Source: Paracyclopina nana (lineage: Eukaryota; Arthropoda; Copepoda; Cyclopoida; Cyclopettidae). Taken from it: a stretch of 64,000 bases of DNA. Both the position numbers and the translations under genes were made by a program. The notes beneath the pieces are model-generated. The model made no database searches. It saw only the letters and a program-made list of their open reading frames with translations, and was not told the origin of the DNA. This document shows, one piece after another, positions 21,608-32,182 of the stretch; positions within the stretch are counted from its first letter, which is position 1; every line of letters begins with the position of its first letter. The DNA lies in the NCBI GenBank assembly GCA_019096065.1, contig JAGUCH010000007.1, positions 4,796,501-4,860,500 of the forward strand. Direction: 5' to 3'.

Positions 21608-21613
21608 TTTATT
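21608..21613 (-). terminator. poly(A) signal just after the hexosaminidase stop
   Basis: On the minus strand, AATAAA begins 3 nt after the TAG stop of the hexosaminidase gene, again implying a very short 3' UTR. Confidence 0.6.
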
Positions 21614-21616
21614 ACA

Positions 21617-24307
21617 CTAGCGAATGGAAATAAAATTGACAGAAGATGAGACGGACCTCATCATATTGCTAATTATTGTTACTATGAATTTGCGTCTGAC
21701 AAGGAGAAAAGCTACGAAAATGAAAATGACCGTCCACTTGAGTATGTAAATATTGTAGCTCCAGCCGCTCGCGCTGCTACTATTCTTGGACTTGTGCATC
21801 AAGTCGGGCATGTCGTCACCGATCCTGGCAAAGGGCTGCTCCACGTCTTCGTTTGTCATCACTGCATACTTTCGCAAGGTGTAGCATTTTCCGTCATTCT
21901 GCCGGCAGAACTCTGGCTGGATGACATCGGCATGCAGTCCACGTTCAGCTGCAATTCTCCGCCTTTGTTCAAGGATCCTTTGTTCAGCCTCTCTCCACGT
22001 GGTCTCTTGGGGGTCGGACCATAGGCGTTCAGCAAAAGCGCAGCCTCGAGGCCAAAGTTTTGACTCCACACTGTACTCGTCAGATTGCTCACTCCACATG
22101 GTAGCTTCTCCACCTAAAATGAGTTTGCCATAGGTGTGCCAATCCAAGCCCTGCACTGCCACCATGTGCCTCATGTTGTTTTTATACACGGTCTTCCAAC
22201 CTGACAAATATTGAAACTTTAAAAAAGCATGCTTCGTAGAAGAAATTCATACGCACCTTTGAAGGGCGAGCACCAATTGTTTTCAGGACCAACTCCTGAG
22301 TAGAGCCATGCACCATAGCCACAATCCAAGTACCAAGCGTCATAGTTAGACATGATAAGTCGGTACTTTTGCCTCAACAGCCCTCCGATGATCGAGTCTG
22401 AGCCATTTGTCCATACTTGGATGATATACTTCGTAGCATCCAAAAACCTATCAAAAATAAGAAAATTACATGGCTGAGGTAAATAAGCATTAACGTAATT
22501 CATTATGGGAAATGTAGTATGTATGAGGAAGTAATGAAGTTATTGATTTACTATGCCAAAGTGCAGACTATACTCACAATGCATGATTGAAGAGCATTAT
22601 GAATTATTTAGCACACGCCATAGGCACATTGAAGACCTTGAAAAAGCCTTTCCTGGATATACTATAGATAGGCCTACTATTGATTTTCTGAACTGGAAAA
22701 AACCTGCTTCTAACCTGCTGATATGCCCAGGCTTGGTAAGCTCTGAAGTCCACAAGATAATGCCATCAGACAGCTTCTTGCCACCGTTGGCTTTTGTGAG
22801 CTCGCGTAATGCCTTTTCTTGAAAGACTGACCACAAGTACAGATACCCCTCGGAATTGAATCCAGGATCTGTTTGGAGCTGCTGGCTGAGCAGCCAATTT
22901 TGAATTTCAGGCTCCTTTTCCCAGCACCTGAAGTTCACCTCGTCCCCTCCGAGGTGGAACATTTTGAGCGGCTCTTTGGAATGCATGGGTGTAAAGGCAG
23001 CTATGAGATCTTTATAAAGCTCTCCAAGTATCTATGAAAGAAATGTCATTTTACAATTTCAAGTCAATGTGGAAAAAACGTATTTACTTTGTACACGTTT
23101 TCATTGACAGGGTTGAGTTGGCCTGCTGGTGGCTCAGCAGAAAGAGTTCCACTCTCGTCTTCCCAATCGCTGTCTTGGCAGGTCACGAGATTGCCGAGGT
23201 TTGCATCTGGCCCGAATTGCCATCCATAGGCGGCGTGAGCTGGACCGTCAAATTCTGGCAGAACAAGTACACCTCGTTGTCGAGCATACATCACGAGGCC
23301 TTTGATTTCATCCTTGTAGTACACCTGCCTGAAATATACGTAACATAGTAAGGTGCGCAATTCTTTAATCATGCTTAATTGACTTACTCTGGCGAGTATG
23401 CCCCATATGCCGTGAGATTGGGCACGTGCTCACTGACAAATGGGAAAGACTGCTGCTCATTCATATGCCAATGTAGCACATTGAGTTTGTTGTAAGACAT
23501 ACCATCCACAACACGTTTCAGGCTTGCCATTGAGTAATAGTTGCGACCAGTGTCAAGCAGAATGCCACGGTAAGGATAGCTCGGCTTATCCTCAATACTT
23601 GCATGAGTAGGAATCCTATGACAATGCTCATGTGGATCGTACGTGATCAGATGCGACAAGGTTTCAAGTGCATGCCTGGCACCGTAAAAAGTAGTTGACT
23701 TGATGACAATCAGAATCTCATCTCGTGGAAGATCTTGTTCGCGAGTGGTTACGCTCAACGTATACGACTCGTCTGTTTTCAGGTCCAAGCTCAGTGATTT
23801 GGAAGCAACACTGACTTTGACTAGAACTTGAGCACGCTTCGAGGTCACCATGGCCTTCTGGCCGGACCCTGTTGCCATGAGTGCCAAATACTGGGAAAAA
23901 ATGGACCAGGCCTCCGTCAGGGATTCTTCCAGATCCTGCAAGGGTTCTTTGGGATCGAACTTGACGGCTATGTCTTCAATGTTGAAGGCTGTCAGGTGAG
24001 GTTTGATGAGGGTTTGTCCAGTGGGAAAAGGCCACAGCGCGCCGTATTGTCCACAGACGGATTTGCAGCCTTCTAAGTAGGCATAGGAGTGAAAAGTCGA
24101 GTTGGCCGCCGCCGCCTCGCTCGCATGGAATCTGACACAATGTCCATTTTGGCATCGCCAGGCCCAGTTGACAAGCTTGATAGGCCGGTAGTTTCTTCTG
24201 TAACTGGTGGGATTTTCCAGAGGTTGGAAAGATTCTCGGGCTGACTGGACGTGCGAGCAAAGGGCAGCAACGAGAAGAAACTGAGCCAAAGTGGCCATTT
24301 TTCCCAT
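21617..24307 (-). CDS. beta-N-acetylhexosaminidase (GH20), membrane-anchored, chitinolytic type
   Basis: Glycoside hydrolase family 20; releases terminal GlcNAc from chito-oligomers or N-glycans outside the cell. Five exons: 24307-23388, 23328-23088, 23031-22715, 22447-22257 and 22200-21617, about 750 residues. The signal peptide is MATLAQFLLVAALCSHVQSA (the ATG at 24298 is an alternative start). The arthropod-type N-domain motif WRCQNGHCVRF follows. The substrate-binding region reads YRGILLDTGRNYY and LNVLHWHMNEQQSFPF, and the catalytic Asp-Glu pair sits in FHLGGDEV (about 412-419). GGEATMWSEQSDEYSVESKL-like and WPRGCAFAERLW motifs close the domain. After a serine-rich stalk there is a hydrophobic segment (about 710-727, ILKWTVIFIFVAFLLV) followed by RRK, which suggests a C-terminal membrane anchor, as in the insect fdl/NAG2 group. 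Confidence 0.93.
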
Positions 24308-25085
24308 GAATGTTTTGTGAGCTATTGACAAGCCTTCATTTGGGCTCAGGTTGGCCTTTCTTTGACACACTGTAAGGTCTCGTAATGTTACGGCAGCTCG
24401 ATAATGCAGTGCTGTTAATGCCACTGAGATGTTAACAGCCTTCTACATTCATGAAAACGCCAATTTTTACCGTCAAATCGTGAGAAGTAAACACACGCTA
24501 CAGTTCGGTAATTAGTACAAGTTCACCATATGAAAAGTTTGGAAACTAACTTTCTAGCTCTATGACCTTTGAAAGGCCACTTAAAGTGTTTAGATAGTTC
24601 TTTATACCACGATAGCTCAATAAGTTGATGTTTGCGGCAATTGCAAAAGCCAATATAGTAGCTTAAAATGATTGATGAGAGCCTGAACTTTAGTGTTTCG
24701 ACACGTGAAAAAATTACGTCAAATTCAAACCAAAACGTAAACATTGGACTTTTGTCAATTTGTTTGTAGGTGAACTATGCTTGAAACGTGAGGCGTTTCA
24801 TGAAAATCATTGCAATGAGTTTCACGATGATTGTGCACAGCCTCAATCGGCAATCATGTCGATATCTTTGGACGTCTAATAGCCTCGACTAGGCTGCCAC
24901 AATGAGGCCTCAAGGTGTCAATCAGATTCCTATGGTGATTTGTTTCTTGAGGGCACAGTCTCTGTTAGGTACTTTGAGACAAACAAACTAGTGTCTAATT
25001 GACTAATCAAGGAGAGCCATTCTGAGGCCATCATACATCCAAACAAAACAGATAGGCCTCCTTGTAAAGACCCTTTTTCCTTCTC
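24308..25085. other. upstream region of the hexosaminidase gene
   Basis: Nearly 800 bp without a supported gene, lying between the hexosaminidase start and a decayed retrocopy. Confidence 0.45.
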
Positions 25086-25089
25086 AAAA

Positions 25090-26240
25090 GGTCTTCTGTA
25101 GCAGTCCTTGTTTCAGCATTGCTCTTCGGGATTTATGATGGCCATTGTCACAACCAATAGGCTTCAGAATTACATAGCAGCCTCACTACTACGGAGTGAA
25201 GAGCTTTGCATCCATCTGGACAGTTTGAGAAAGGCCCTTGATGACATGGAGGCTGTGCAAGCAGAGATGAGCAGCATAGTGCTGCCATTTTGCACTGACT
25301 GGGAAATGGTGCATGATCTCAAGAAGACTCATCATAAGTCCTATGTTGAATTCATTGCAGACATCCAGCGCAAGCGCATCAACAAGGCCAAAAACAACTT
25401 CAGTACCACTTGACAATGACATTTCCAATGAAGCAATCAATATTGCAGGTGACAAGTAAGTTGCACTCATTACCTCAATAGTTACAATTAGTGGAGCCCT
25501 GGCTGTGGCAGCTCTCATTTAAGGTGAACAACAAGGCTTCTTTTTCTTCATTTTGGCCAGGCTTTTTAACTTTTTCCATCCAGGGCCTATTCTTCATATT
25601 GCAATTGCAGGGGATTGTGTAGCTGTTTTGGGCTCTTTGCCTGAAAATGATGCTTGGATCGCCAAATAGTTGACAGTCGACCATAACACTGACAACCAGG
25701 CTGAAGTCAAGCGGATCCTTGCTGATCATCCAGGAGAGCAGAGAAGAAATATTTTCAGAAGGGATCGCCTACTGTGCATGCTTGCATCTCTATGAGCTTT
25801 TCGTGACTTTTGCTTCAAATGAGACGCTGAAACAACTAAAAAGACTATAGAAAGCCTGACTGGGCCTTCTGCCATCCCAGAGCATTACAAAAACCCTCCA
25901 TACCTCACAGTTGAGCCTGATGTAGTGTCCCAGAGGCTGTCCCCCAGGGACAAGTTTATGGTTCTCCACTCTGACAGCCTCTGGGATATGATGACCCAGG
26001 TGCAGGTAATTTGGTTGGTCACTGAGCATATGCTGGGCAAGATCACTTTGAGTCCATTGGTGTTGAGCAATGATGTCGATGTCAAGTTTAGTACTCTGAA
26101 GGCTGTGCTCAAAAAGCATGAAGCTGCCATGAAGCTAAAAAGGCTTTTACAGATGCTAACTCTGCCTCCGGATATGGTGTGAATGTTCCAGGACAACATT
26201 ACTATTACAGTAATTTTTTTAAATCTGGAGTTCCTGAGAC
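25090..26240 (+). pseudogene. decayed copy of pyruvate dehydrogenase phosphatase (PDP, PP2C family)
   Basis: The plus strand shows an ordered series of PDP-like fragments broken by stops and frameshifts. It begins GIYDGHCHNQ, the PP2C metal-binding DGH motif, and then shifts frame to NYIAASLLRSEEL. It goes on with DNDISNEA, SGALAVAAL, IAIAGDCVAVLGSLPEND (the AGDSRAVL-like block), DHNTDNQAEVKRIL, then YLTVEPDVVSQRLSPRDKFM, LHSDSLWDMM and FQDNITITVIFF. At least five in-frame stops are present. The fragments follow each other without introns, which suggests a processed retrocopy. Family identity is from remembered motifs of the PDP catalytic subunit. The parental gene is not in the window. Confidence 0.85.
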
Positions 26241-26338
26241 ATTGCTAAGCAACTGATGAAACATACAAGATTCTTTCAGATTATTCATGAGCTTAATTAT
26301 CTTATAATGCAAAGCAGCAATGACAAAAAACTGTATGA

Positions 26339-29300
26339 CTAAAAATTGATGGAGGGATCCGTGAATTTGAACATTCCTTGGGCATATTCTTCTTCGGGGA
26401 GATCATCATATTGTTCTGGGTAGCAGGTTGGAAAGTATCTTGGACTTACAGTCAGCCTCCTGAAATGAAAAAATGACCCAGCTCATTAGGCAATAGAAAA
26501 AATTCTTCATCACCACAAAACATTAGATGTTAGTGCCTTCGCAAATAACGATGTTTCAAAAAGTTAATAATATTAGAGTTCCTCAGTGAGATCATCAACG
26601 GAATTCCCAAGTTCATTATGGGTGGCGCTAATCTACCTACCTTGAAAATCTACAAATATACAAACTTGACCCCAAGTGGCCCTGAGGTGCGAATTCAAAC
26701 CTTTGTGAAAGTTTGTATTTTAAAATTAATAAAGTACAAACTCAGTTTGGTGGTGTCAATCAATTGATAGAATGCAAACTTGACATCAGTTGACCCCTAA
26801 GTGTGAATTCACACATGTCAATGGGTTTCAAAAATAGTTTCTTATCAAACTGAGATGATAAAAACGGCAGAATTGGAAAATTTGTATTTTCTGGTTTTAA
26901 TTATTGCACTTATGTATTGTTCATGTAAAAATAACAGATTAAGGTATAGAAAAAATGTCTTTAAGGAAAGTTGATGTGCTGCTGCTTATTTTCTTAAGAA
27001 GTTTTGGGCATACCAGCTTATTAGTTAACAAAAAAAAGTACTAATTAAAGTATCATCCAAATATAGCCAAAAATGAAAGCCAATCTGATCGTTGAATAGG
27101 CTAATGAAGTTTCATTAAAATGCTGTTATTACGAATTATTATTTTTCAATGCTTTCATATCAAAAATTGCCATAGATTACTTTGAAGGACCTTTTCAATG
27201 AACCTTTAAGAAGTCACCAAAAAATACATCAGCTGTCAAATTGAGAATTTTATCTGCCCCATTTGTGACAAAGGTGTGAGCTGTCAAGTTGGATCAAGTT
27301 TGCATTTTATTGATTATCCAGAGTTTGTGTAATACTAAATTATAATTGACAAACTCACGCTAAGGTGTGAATTTTCGATTAAGCATCAAATTGTGTTAAG
27401 TTTGTAAGTTAGTAAATTTTCAAGGTGGCTATAGTACAGCCGCCGGTTCATTATCAAGCCAGAAACCATAATGAATAAAATCGTCTTGTCTGCGGCTTTG
27501 GGTCGGATAATCAAAAAAGCTAAGCAAATGGCAATGCCAAATGCAACCAGGGCTAAAACTGGTCTTAAAAGCTTGGGACTTTCTTCATCTATGAGCACTC
27601 ATGAATTATCAAAATGTATGCAAACTTGGCAAAAGATCAAGACAGAAAAATTAGCTGCCAGAGAAAATACAGTTCCAGGCATGAAAGCCCTGACGTTGGT
27701 GAACCTATTGACGAGTAATTGAAAAATCTTCATCTGCTCCAGATTGCCTTCAGGTCCCAAATCCACTAAGCACAATAAAATGGCCAATACAACTGAAAAA
27801 GCCCTGGTGGCCCTCAGAACTTTGAGGTCTAAAATGTCGCTCAGAAGGGACTCCTTGTAGATGATTGTGAGGCGAACAAGCATTGCAAAAAGTGAAACTA
27901 GATTAAGCACGATTCCCTCCCAAAGACTGACCAGAGAGACTGTGACAGCTAACCAGTCCAGAATTGGCGCAATTGAGGTTAATACCACAACCAAGATTGT
28001 GAGATGCAAGCAGCTCGCAGCACTCCAGGCAACCAATTCCATCATGAATAGGTCGAACAAAGTTTGGCTTCCAATTGGTTTGCTTGACAGGTAGCTCCAC
28101 AAAAAGTGAAGGGTGATCAAAGCAAACACAGCATAGACAAGAAAAGATATTTTCAATTCGAGACTAACCATGGCAGGAGAGGGAGTTGTACTAATTTCAT
28201 GAGCTATCATCATTACCATCAGTTAACTCAAATGGAAAACCCAATTATAAATCATTTGAAGTAGCATACTAGCCTAGATTCAAGCAGGTCTTTCATAATT
28301 TTAGCTTTATAACAATGATCAAGCAAAAGCAAAAATCGCCTAATTTTCCGCATTTCCCTAATTTTGAATGGCTACAATAGCTCATCAAATCGTTCATTTC
28401 AAATGATGCCAAGAAAAGATGATCACGGTGGCCTAGAGCGGCCACACGCATGTGTCCAGCTCTCAAAAAACACCAAAATAAGCAATGGGAAGTTTACTAT
28501 CATTTTTGTCCCTCCAGCAAATGTCTCACTTGCAATTGCCTCAGCAAGTATTTTTTTCTTCACATCTCCCAGCCTTTTAGGCCTAGCTAATTTTTCACCA
28601 TACAAATGTCTCACCATTCAAGTGTCGCACCATATAAGTGAATCACCATACAAGCATCTCACCGTACAAGTGTCTCACCATCCATTTTAACCTATTATAA
28701 TTTGAATCGTGTATGAAGTTGCACAGATTATGTCTCACCAGCATTTGTCTCGCCAGCAAATGTCACACTAGGAAATTTTTTGAGTACTTCATTCCCACAG
28801 AATGAATCTGTCACTCTATGAAAGTGTCTCATCTTGTCATCACCTACCCCATTATTATGCTAATCTAATTAGGGTACTGAGCAGCTTATGCCTAATAAGT
28901 TATTTGATATATCTCACAATTTTTGAGCTTAAAATAACTAAGAGAGTAACTTCGACAGCTTTAAAAACAGAGGAAAATCAGTAACAGCTACTCAGCCCAA
29001 TCCCTAAAATGAGTTTTTTGCTCAAAGTTAGAATTCTATGATTGAGACATTAGCTTGGGTAACATCATTGTGAGAAATAATCATTGGTCCAACATAATCA
29101 GTGCAGCTTCTTGATACAAAATTAAAAATATTAAGGGTGGGACATTTGTATGGTGCAACATTTGTATGGTGCGACATTTGTATGGTGAGACAATTTGAGT
29201 GGTGAGACACTTGTATGGTGAGACATTTGCTGGGCAAATTATAATGGGCTAGGAGATAGCAAGATGAGGCACTATCTTGGTGCAACACTTTCATTCTGTG

Positions 29301-31699
29301 GAAATACTCAAAAAGTTTCCTGGTGAGACACAATCAATGGTGCTACTTGATATAAGACCAAAAAAATTTAGAGTGAGACTTTTGTTTGGTGAGACATTTG
29401 TTTGGTGAGACATTTGTTTGGAGAGACATTTGTTTGGTGAGACATTTGTTTGGTGAGACATTTGTATAAGACACTATCATGGTGCGACACATTCATTGTG
29501 TGGAATGAAGTGCTCAAAAAATTCCTGGTGCAACATTTGCTGGAGAGACAAATGCTGGTGAGACATAATCAGTGTTGTTACTTCATACAAGATTCAAATT
29601 AAAATAGGTAGGATAGTATGCATTTAAGGTGGTGGAATCAAAAAGCAACTGAAAATTCAGTGTGCCCGCTTAATGGAGGCTGGAACTTTTTTTAAAGCAA
29701 TGTTGGTCTGTACAAGAAGATCTAGAATGGGTCTGTAGTTGTTTTTAAAAGTAACCAACCAAGATTCTTGTAAGAAACTAATATGGCCACTTAGTATGTT
29801 TGTCCAAGAACACCAATAAAACCTATAATAATTTATAGCATAGAAGAATATTACAAGAAACTAATTTCCTTTTTTAAAATTACATTGAGATTTCAAAGAC
29901 CTGTCTTTTTGCTACTTGTTTGGTCCAAGAGCATAACTAGCTCTAAAAGCAAGAACTGACAAATCTATTAGTTGGTCTTGGTCTTTCAGGTGGTCATGGT
30001 CAGCATATGAGATAAAAAAAAAACTAGTTGGTTGTGGTGGACAGTTTTTTTATGGTTCTGGCAAACAGTTGGTCCTGGTTTGGGTTTGTGTAAGTTGATC
30101 CATGAGTAGGACTTACGCAGGTGTTCTTAATATTAGCTTATTCGCACCCAAGTGCAACTGCACTCACGGTTTTGGCTATTAAGTTCCACCCCTCTTTATA
30201 GTAGTCTCACTGATCAACTCAAGTCACCAGGAGAAAAAGTACCAGGGGCAAAAGGCACTTTATATATGGGTCAGTTTTGGAAAATTTTCACATAAAAACG
30301 GGTGCAGGCATTTCTTAATCATGCTATCTCAACTTATTTAGTGAATATATGATTCTCATTAATATGCTTACTCACTTGAAAAGTGAGCCATTACACAGGT
30401 CATTATAAAAAGTTGCTTATGGTGTTCCAAGACACTACTTAAAGGCCAATTAGGGTAATTTTGTACCATTTATGCTCTGATATTAATGGAAGGATTAGAG
30501 CTGATTTTTAGAGGAGGTTAGTTAAAAAAAAGGAAAAAATCTGTCTTACTTTGAGGGGATGTTGGAGTCAAAGATCTTGACCATTTCTCCGGGCTCTCCA
30601 GGGATGCCTTGGCCCAAAACGTAAATTACATTGTATTTGTGATTGATTCTCAAGACTTGCAGGCCAGCCATAGTTCTAAACCTGCCACCGACATGACCAG
30701 GCATTTTTTGGCCGGGCCAAACCCTTGACTTGGTTCTACCAGTTCCAATGCAACCAGGCCTTCTGTGACTTTTGGTCACTCCTTGATAATCTGAAGGCAT
30801 GCCCGAAAATCCCCACCTACCAATGACAATTGCCCATAGATATATTATTGAGAAAATATTCATAAATTTTACCTTTTCATTACACCTTGGAAGCCTCTTC
30901 TTGTAGTTCTTGCAATCACATCAACGAATTGTCCGGGCTCAAAGTGAGCAGCCACTAGAGGCGTGCCAGGTTGAACAAGGGCATTATTTGACACTGGAAA
31001 CCGAACCAGGATCTTTTTAGGCATCACTCCAGAAGCAGTAAAGAGTCCACAATAGTCTTTGGTGAACTTTTGTGGATCAGCACTTAAAGCTCCAACAACA
31101 AGACTGGCTTTGTCAATGGGCTTTTCTCTTGTAGTGATTTTGGGGATTGATCGTTTTTCTGCAACATAAGTTTTGGCAAAATCTTCAGGAGGAATAAATC
31201 GAATGACATGATTGTCCTCAACCTGTCAAGTGACAAGACATATAAGCAATAGTTAGTAAAAGTAGTAAAGAGAAAATGCCACCTGAAGCATGGTTGTTGC
31301 CACTCGTTTTCCATTTGCATACCACATAGGTACAACACCAATTTTCCTGGCCAGAATGCCAATTCTTTTTGTTTTGGTGCCCATTTCTGACCACTGGCCT
31401 CGAGGCCACGGCCTCAATTCAGGCTTGAGTAAGCTGTCACTGTCAGACTCATCAGCATCCGGCCTGACATAGGCAGAAAGTGATCCCTGAGCATATGTCT
31501 GCTTGATCATTTCCTGAACGAAAGCTTTGTTTTCAATCGTCAGAGGATCATCAGGATGTTTGTTGGTCTTTTTAATGTGGAAAAATGGTTTATGTGTGTG
31601 CACTCTTTTGATTCTTGAATCCACCACTGGTGTTGTGTGTAATGCAGCCGCATGGATAACTATTCTGCTGAAGAAGAAAGGACCTTTTGAGTGGCTCAT
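26339..31699 (-). CDS. MRPL3: mitochondrial large-subunit ribosomal protein uL3m
   Basis: Component of the mitochondrial 39S ribosomal subunit. Four exons were read: 31699-31283, 31222-30873, 30816-30550 and 26459-26339. All splice in frame to 384 residues. The N-terminus (MSHSKGPFFFSRIVIHAAAL) looks like a mitochondrial targeting peptide. Family motifs include TKRIGILARKIGVVPMW, RGFQGVMKRWGF, KSHRRPGCIGTGRTKSRVWP, GQKMPGHVG and the tail YDDLPEEEYAQ...DPSINF, which matches the MRPL3 C-terminus. The last intron spans 26460-30549 (4.1 kb), far longer than any other intron here. It contains a MITE, a broken seven-helix gene and a fold-back repeat. The start lies 483 bp from the divergent GTF3C1 frame. 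Confidence 0.93.
26639..27426. mobile_element. MITE-like element with about 30-bp terminal inverted repeats
   Basis: The left end reads ACCTTGAAAATCTAC...ACAAACTTGAC (26639-26671). The complement of the right end reads ACCTTGAAAATTTACTAACTTACAAACTTAAC (27426-27395 on the minus strand). A second, inner pair also matches in inverted orientation (AGAATGCAAACTTGA against AAAATGCAAACTTGATC). The element is about 790 bp and AT-rich, with no coding capacity. The target-site duplication is not clear. The right end cuts into the last codons of the adjacent seven-helix gene. Confidence 0.7.
27386..28219 (-). pseudogene. seven-helix receptor-like gene, copy 1, with in-frame TGA and MITE-truncated end
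   Basis: Intronless and lying inside the last MRPL3 intron on the same strand. The first 206 codons (28219-27602) encode five hydrophobic helices, for example ISFLVYAVFALITLHFLW, LTILVVVLTS, AFSVVLAILLCLVDLG and VFSLAANFSVLIFCQVCI. A TGA at about 27599 then interrupts the frame. The same frame continues for 70 codons with helices six and seven (PVLALVAFGIAICLAFLII and TILFIMVSGLIM). The last 13 codons come from the neighbouring MITE's terminal repeat. It is related to the gene at 62.7 kb: both have a G-x-Q-T-x-x-D motif after helix 1 and an Arg-containing end of helix 3. It is probably a G-protein-coupled-receptor-like family of unknown ligand. Confidence 0.65.
28595..29612. mobile_element. 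fold-back element built of 16-bp minisatellites and inverted arms
   Basis: The right side holds three units in tandem (about 29040-29232, 29233-29468 and 29469-29612). Each combines an arm of about 110-140 bp with an array of a 16-bp motif, ACATTTGTATGGTGAG. The left side (28595-28840) carries the same array and arm in inverted orientation: TCACCATACAAGTGTC copies, then ATGTCTCACCAGCATTTGTC and TTTTTTGAGTACTTCATTCC. The arms could pair into a long hairpin. No open reading frame is credible. This is the architecture of fold-back (FB-like) elements. The outer limits are approximate. Confidence 0.7.
29613..30549. other. remainder of the long MRPL3 intron
   Basis: AT-rich intronic DNA between the fold-back element and MRPL3 exon 3. 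No gene, RNA or further repeat was recognised. Confidence 0.5.
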
Positions 31700-32182
31700 A
31701 AAGACAAACTTAAGATAATCACACACCTTTCATTAAGAAAGCCGATGGAAAATATGGATCGGGAAATGACAGAATGCATGACAAAAATAGGATTTATTCT
31801 TCCAAAAAAATCAGCTTTGTTTATTTACTAAAATTCTGCTCTGAACAATACAATGGACCGAGTTATGTCAATCTTTATCATGTTTTTGACTTTCAAATCT
31901 CTAATAGACTAAACCTGCTAAAAAGAACTTCATTGAATAAATATGAGAAAAACTAGGCACTTTATTTTCATTTATAAACCCATTTATGTCTATTATTAAT
32001 TGAAACATTTATCCATTTTAGCCTTAGATTTATGCAATGTTTAGCTTTTTTCAGAGTTAATTTTTGGATTTCCTACGTTCAAAATAAGGTTAGTTCGTGG
32101 TTACTTTCTGGCTTTTTCTAGATCTATTTGCCTTGAACTATTTAAAAGGATAACTCTGTATGATTTACTGCTGCCGCTTCAA
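31700..32182. promoter_or_regulatory. shared upstream region of MRPL3 and GTF3C1
   Basis: 483 bp separate the start codons of two divergent housekeeping genes. There is no TATA box in a convincing position. It is inferred to act as a bidirectional promoter from layout alone. It may also include 5' UTR exons. Confidence 0.4.

Noticed and set aside
27599-27601. Selenocysteine at the TGA of the seven-helix genes
   Set aside because: I found no SECIS-like structure by eye downstream, and the two TGA sites are not homologous. Readthrough or pseudogenisation remain more likely.
28595-29470. Regular short repeats that might suggest a CRISPR array
   Set aside because: Units of about 16 bp are contiguous without unique spacers, and the host is a eukaryote. 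This is a minisatellite in a fold-back element.
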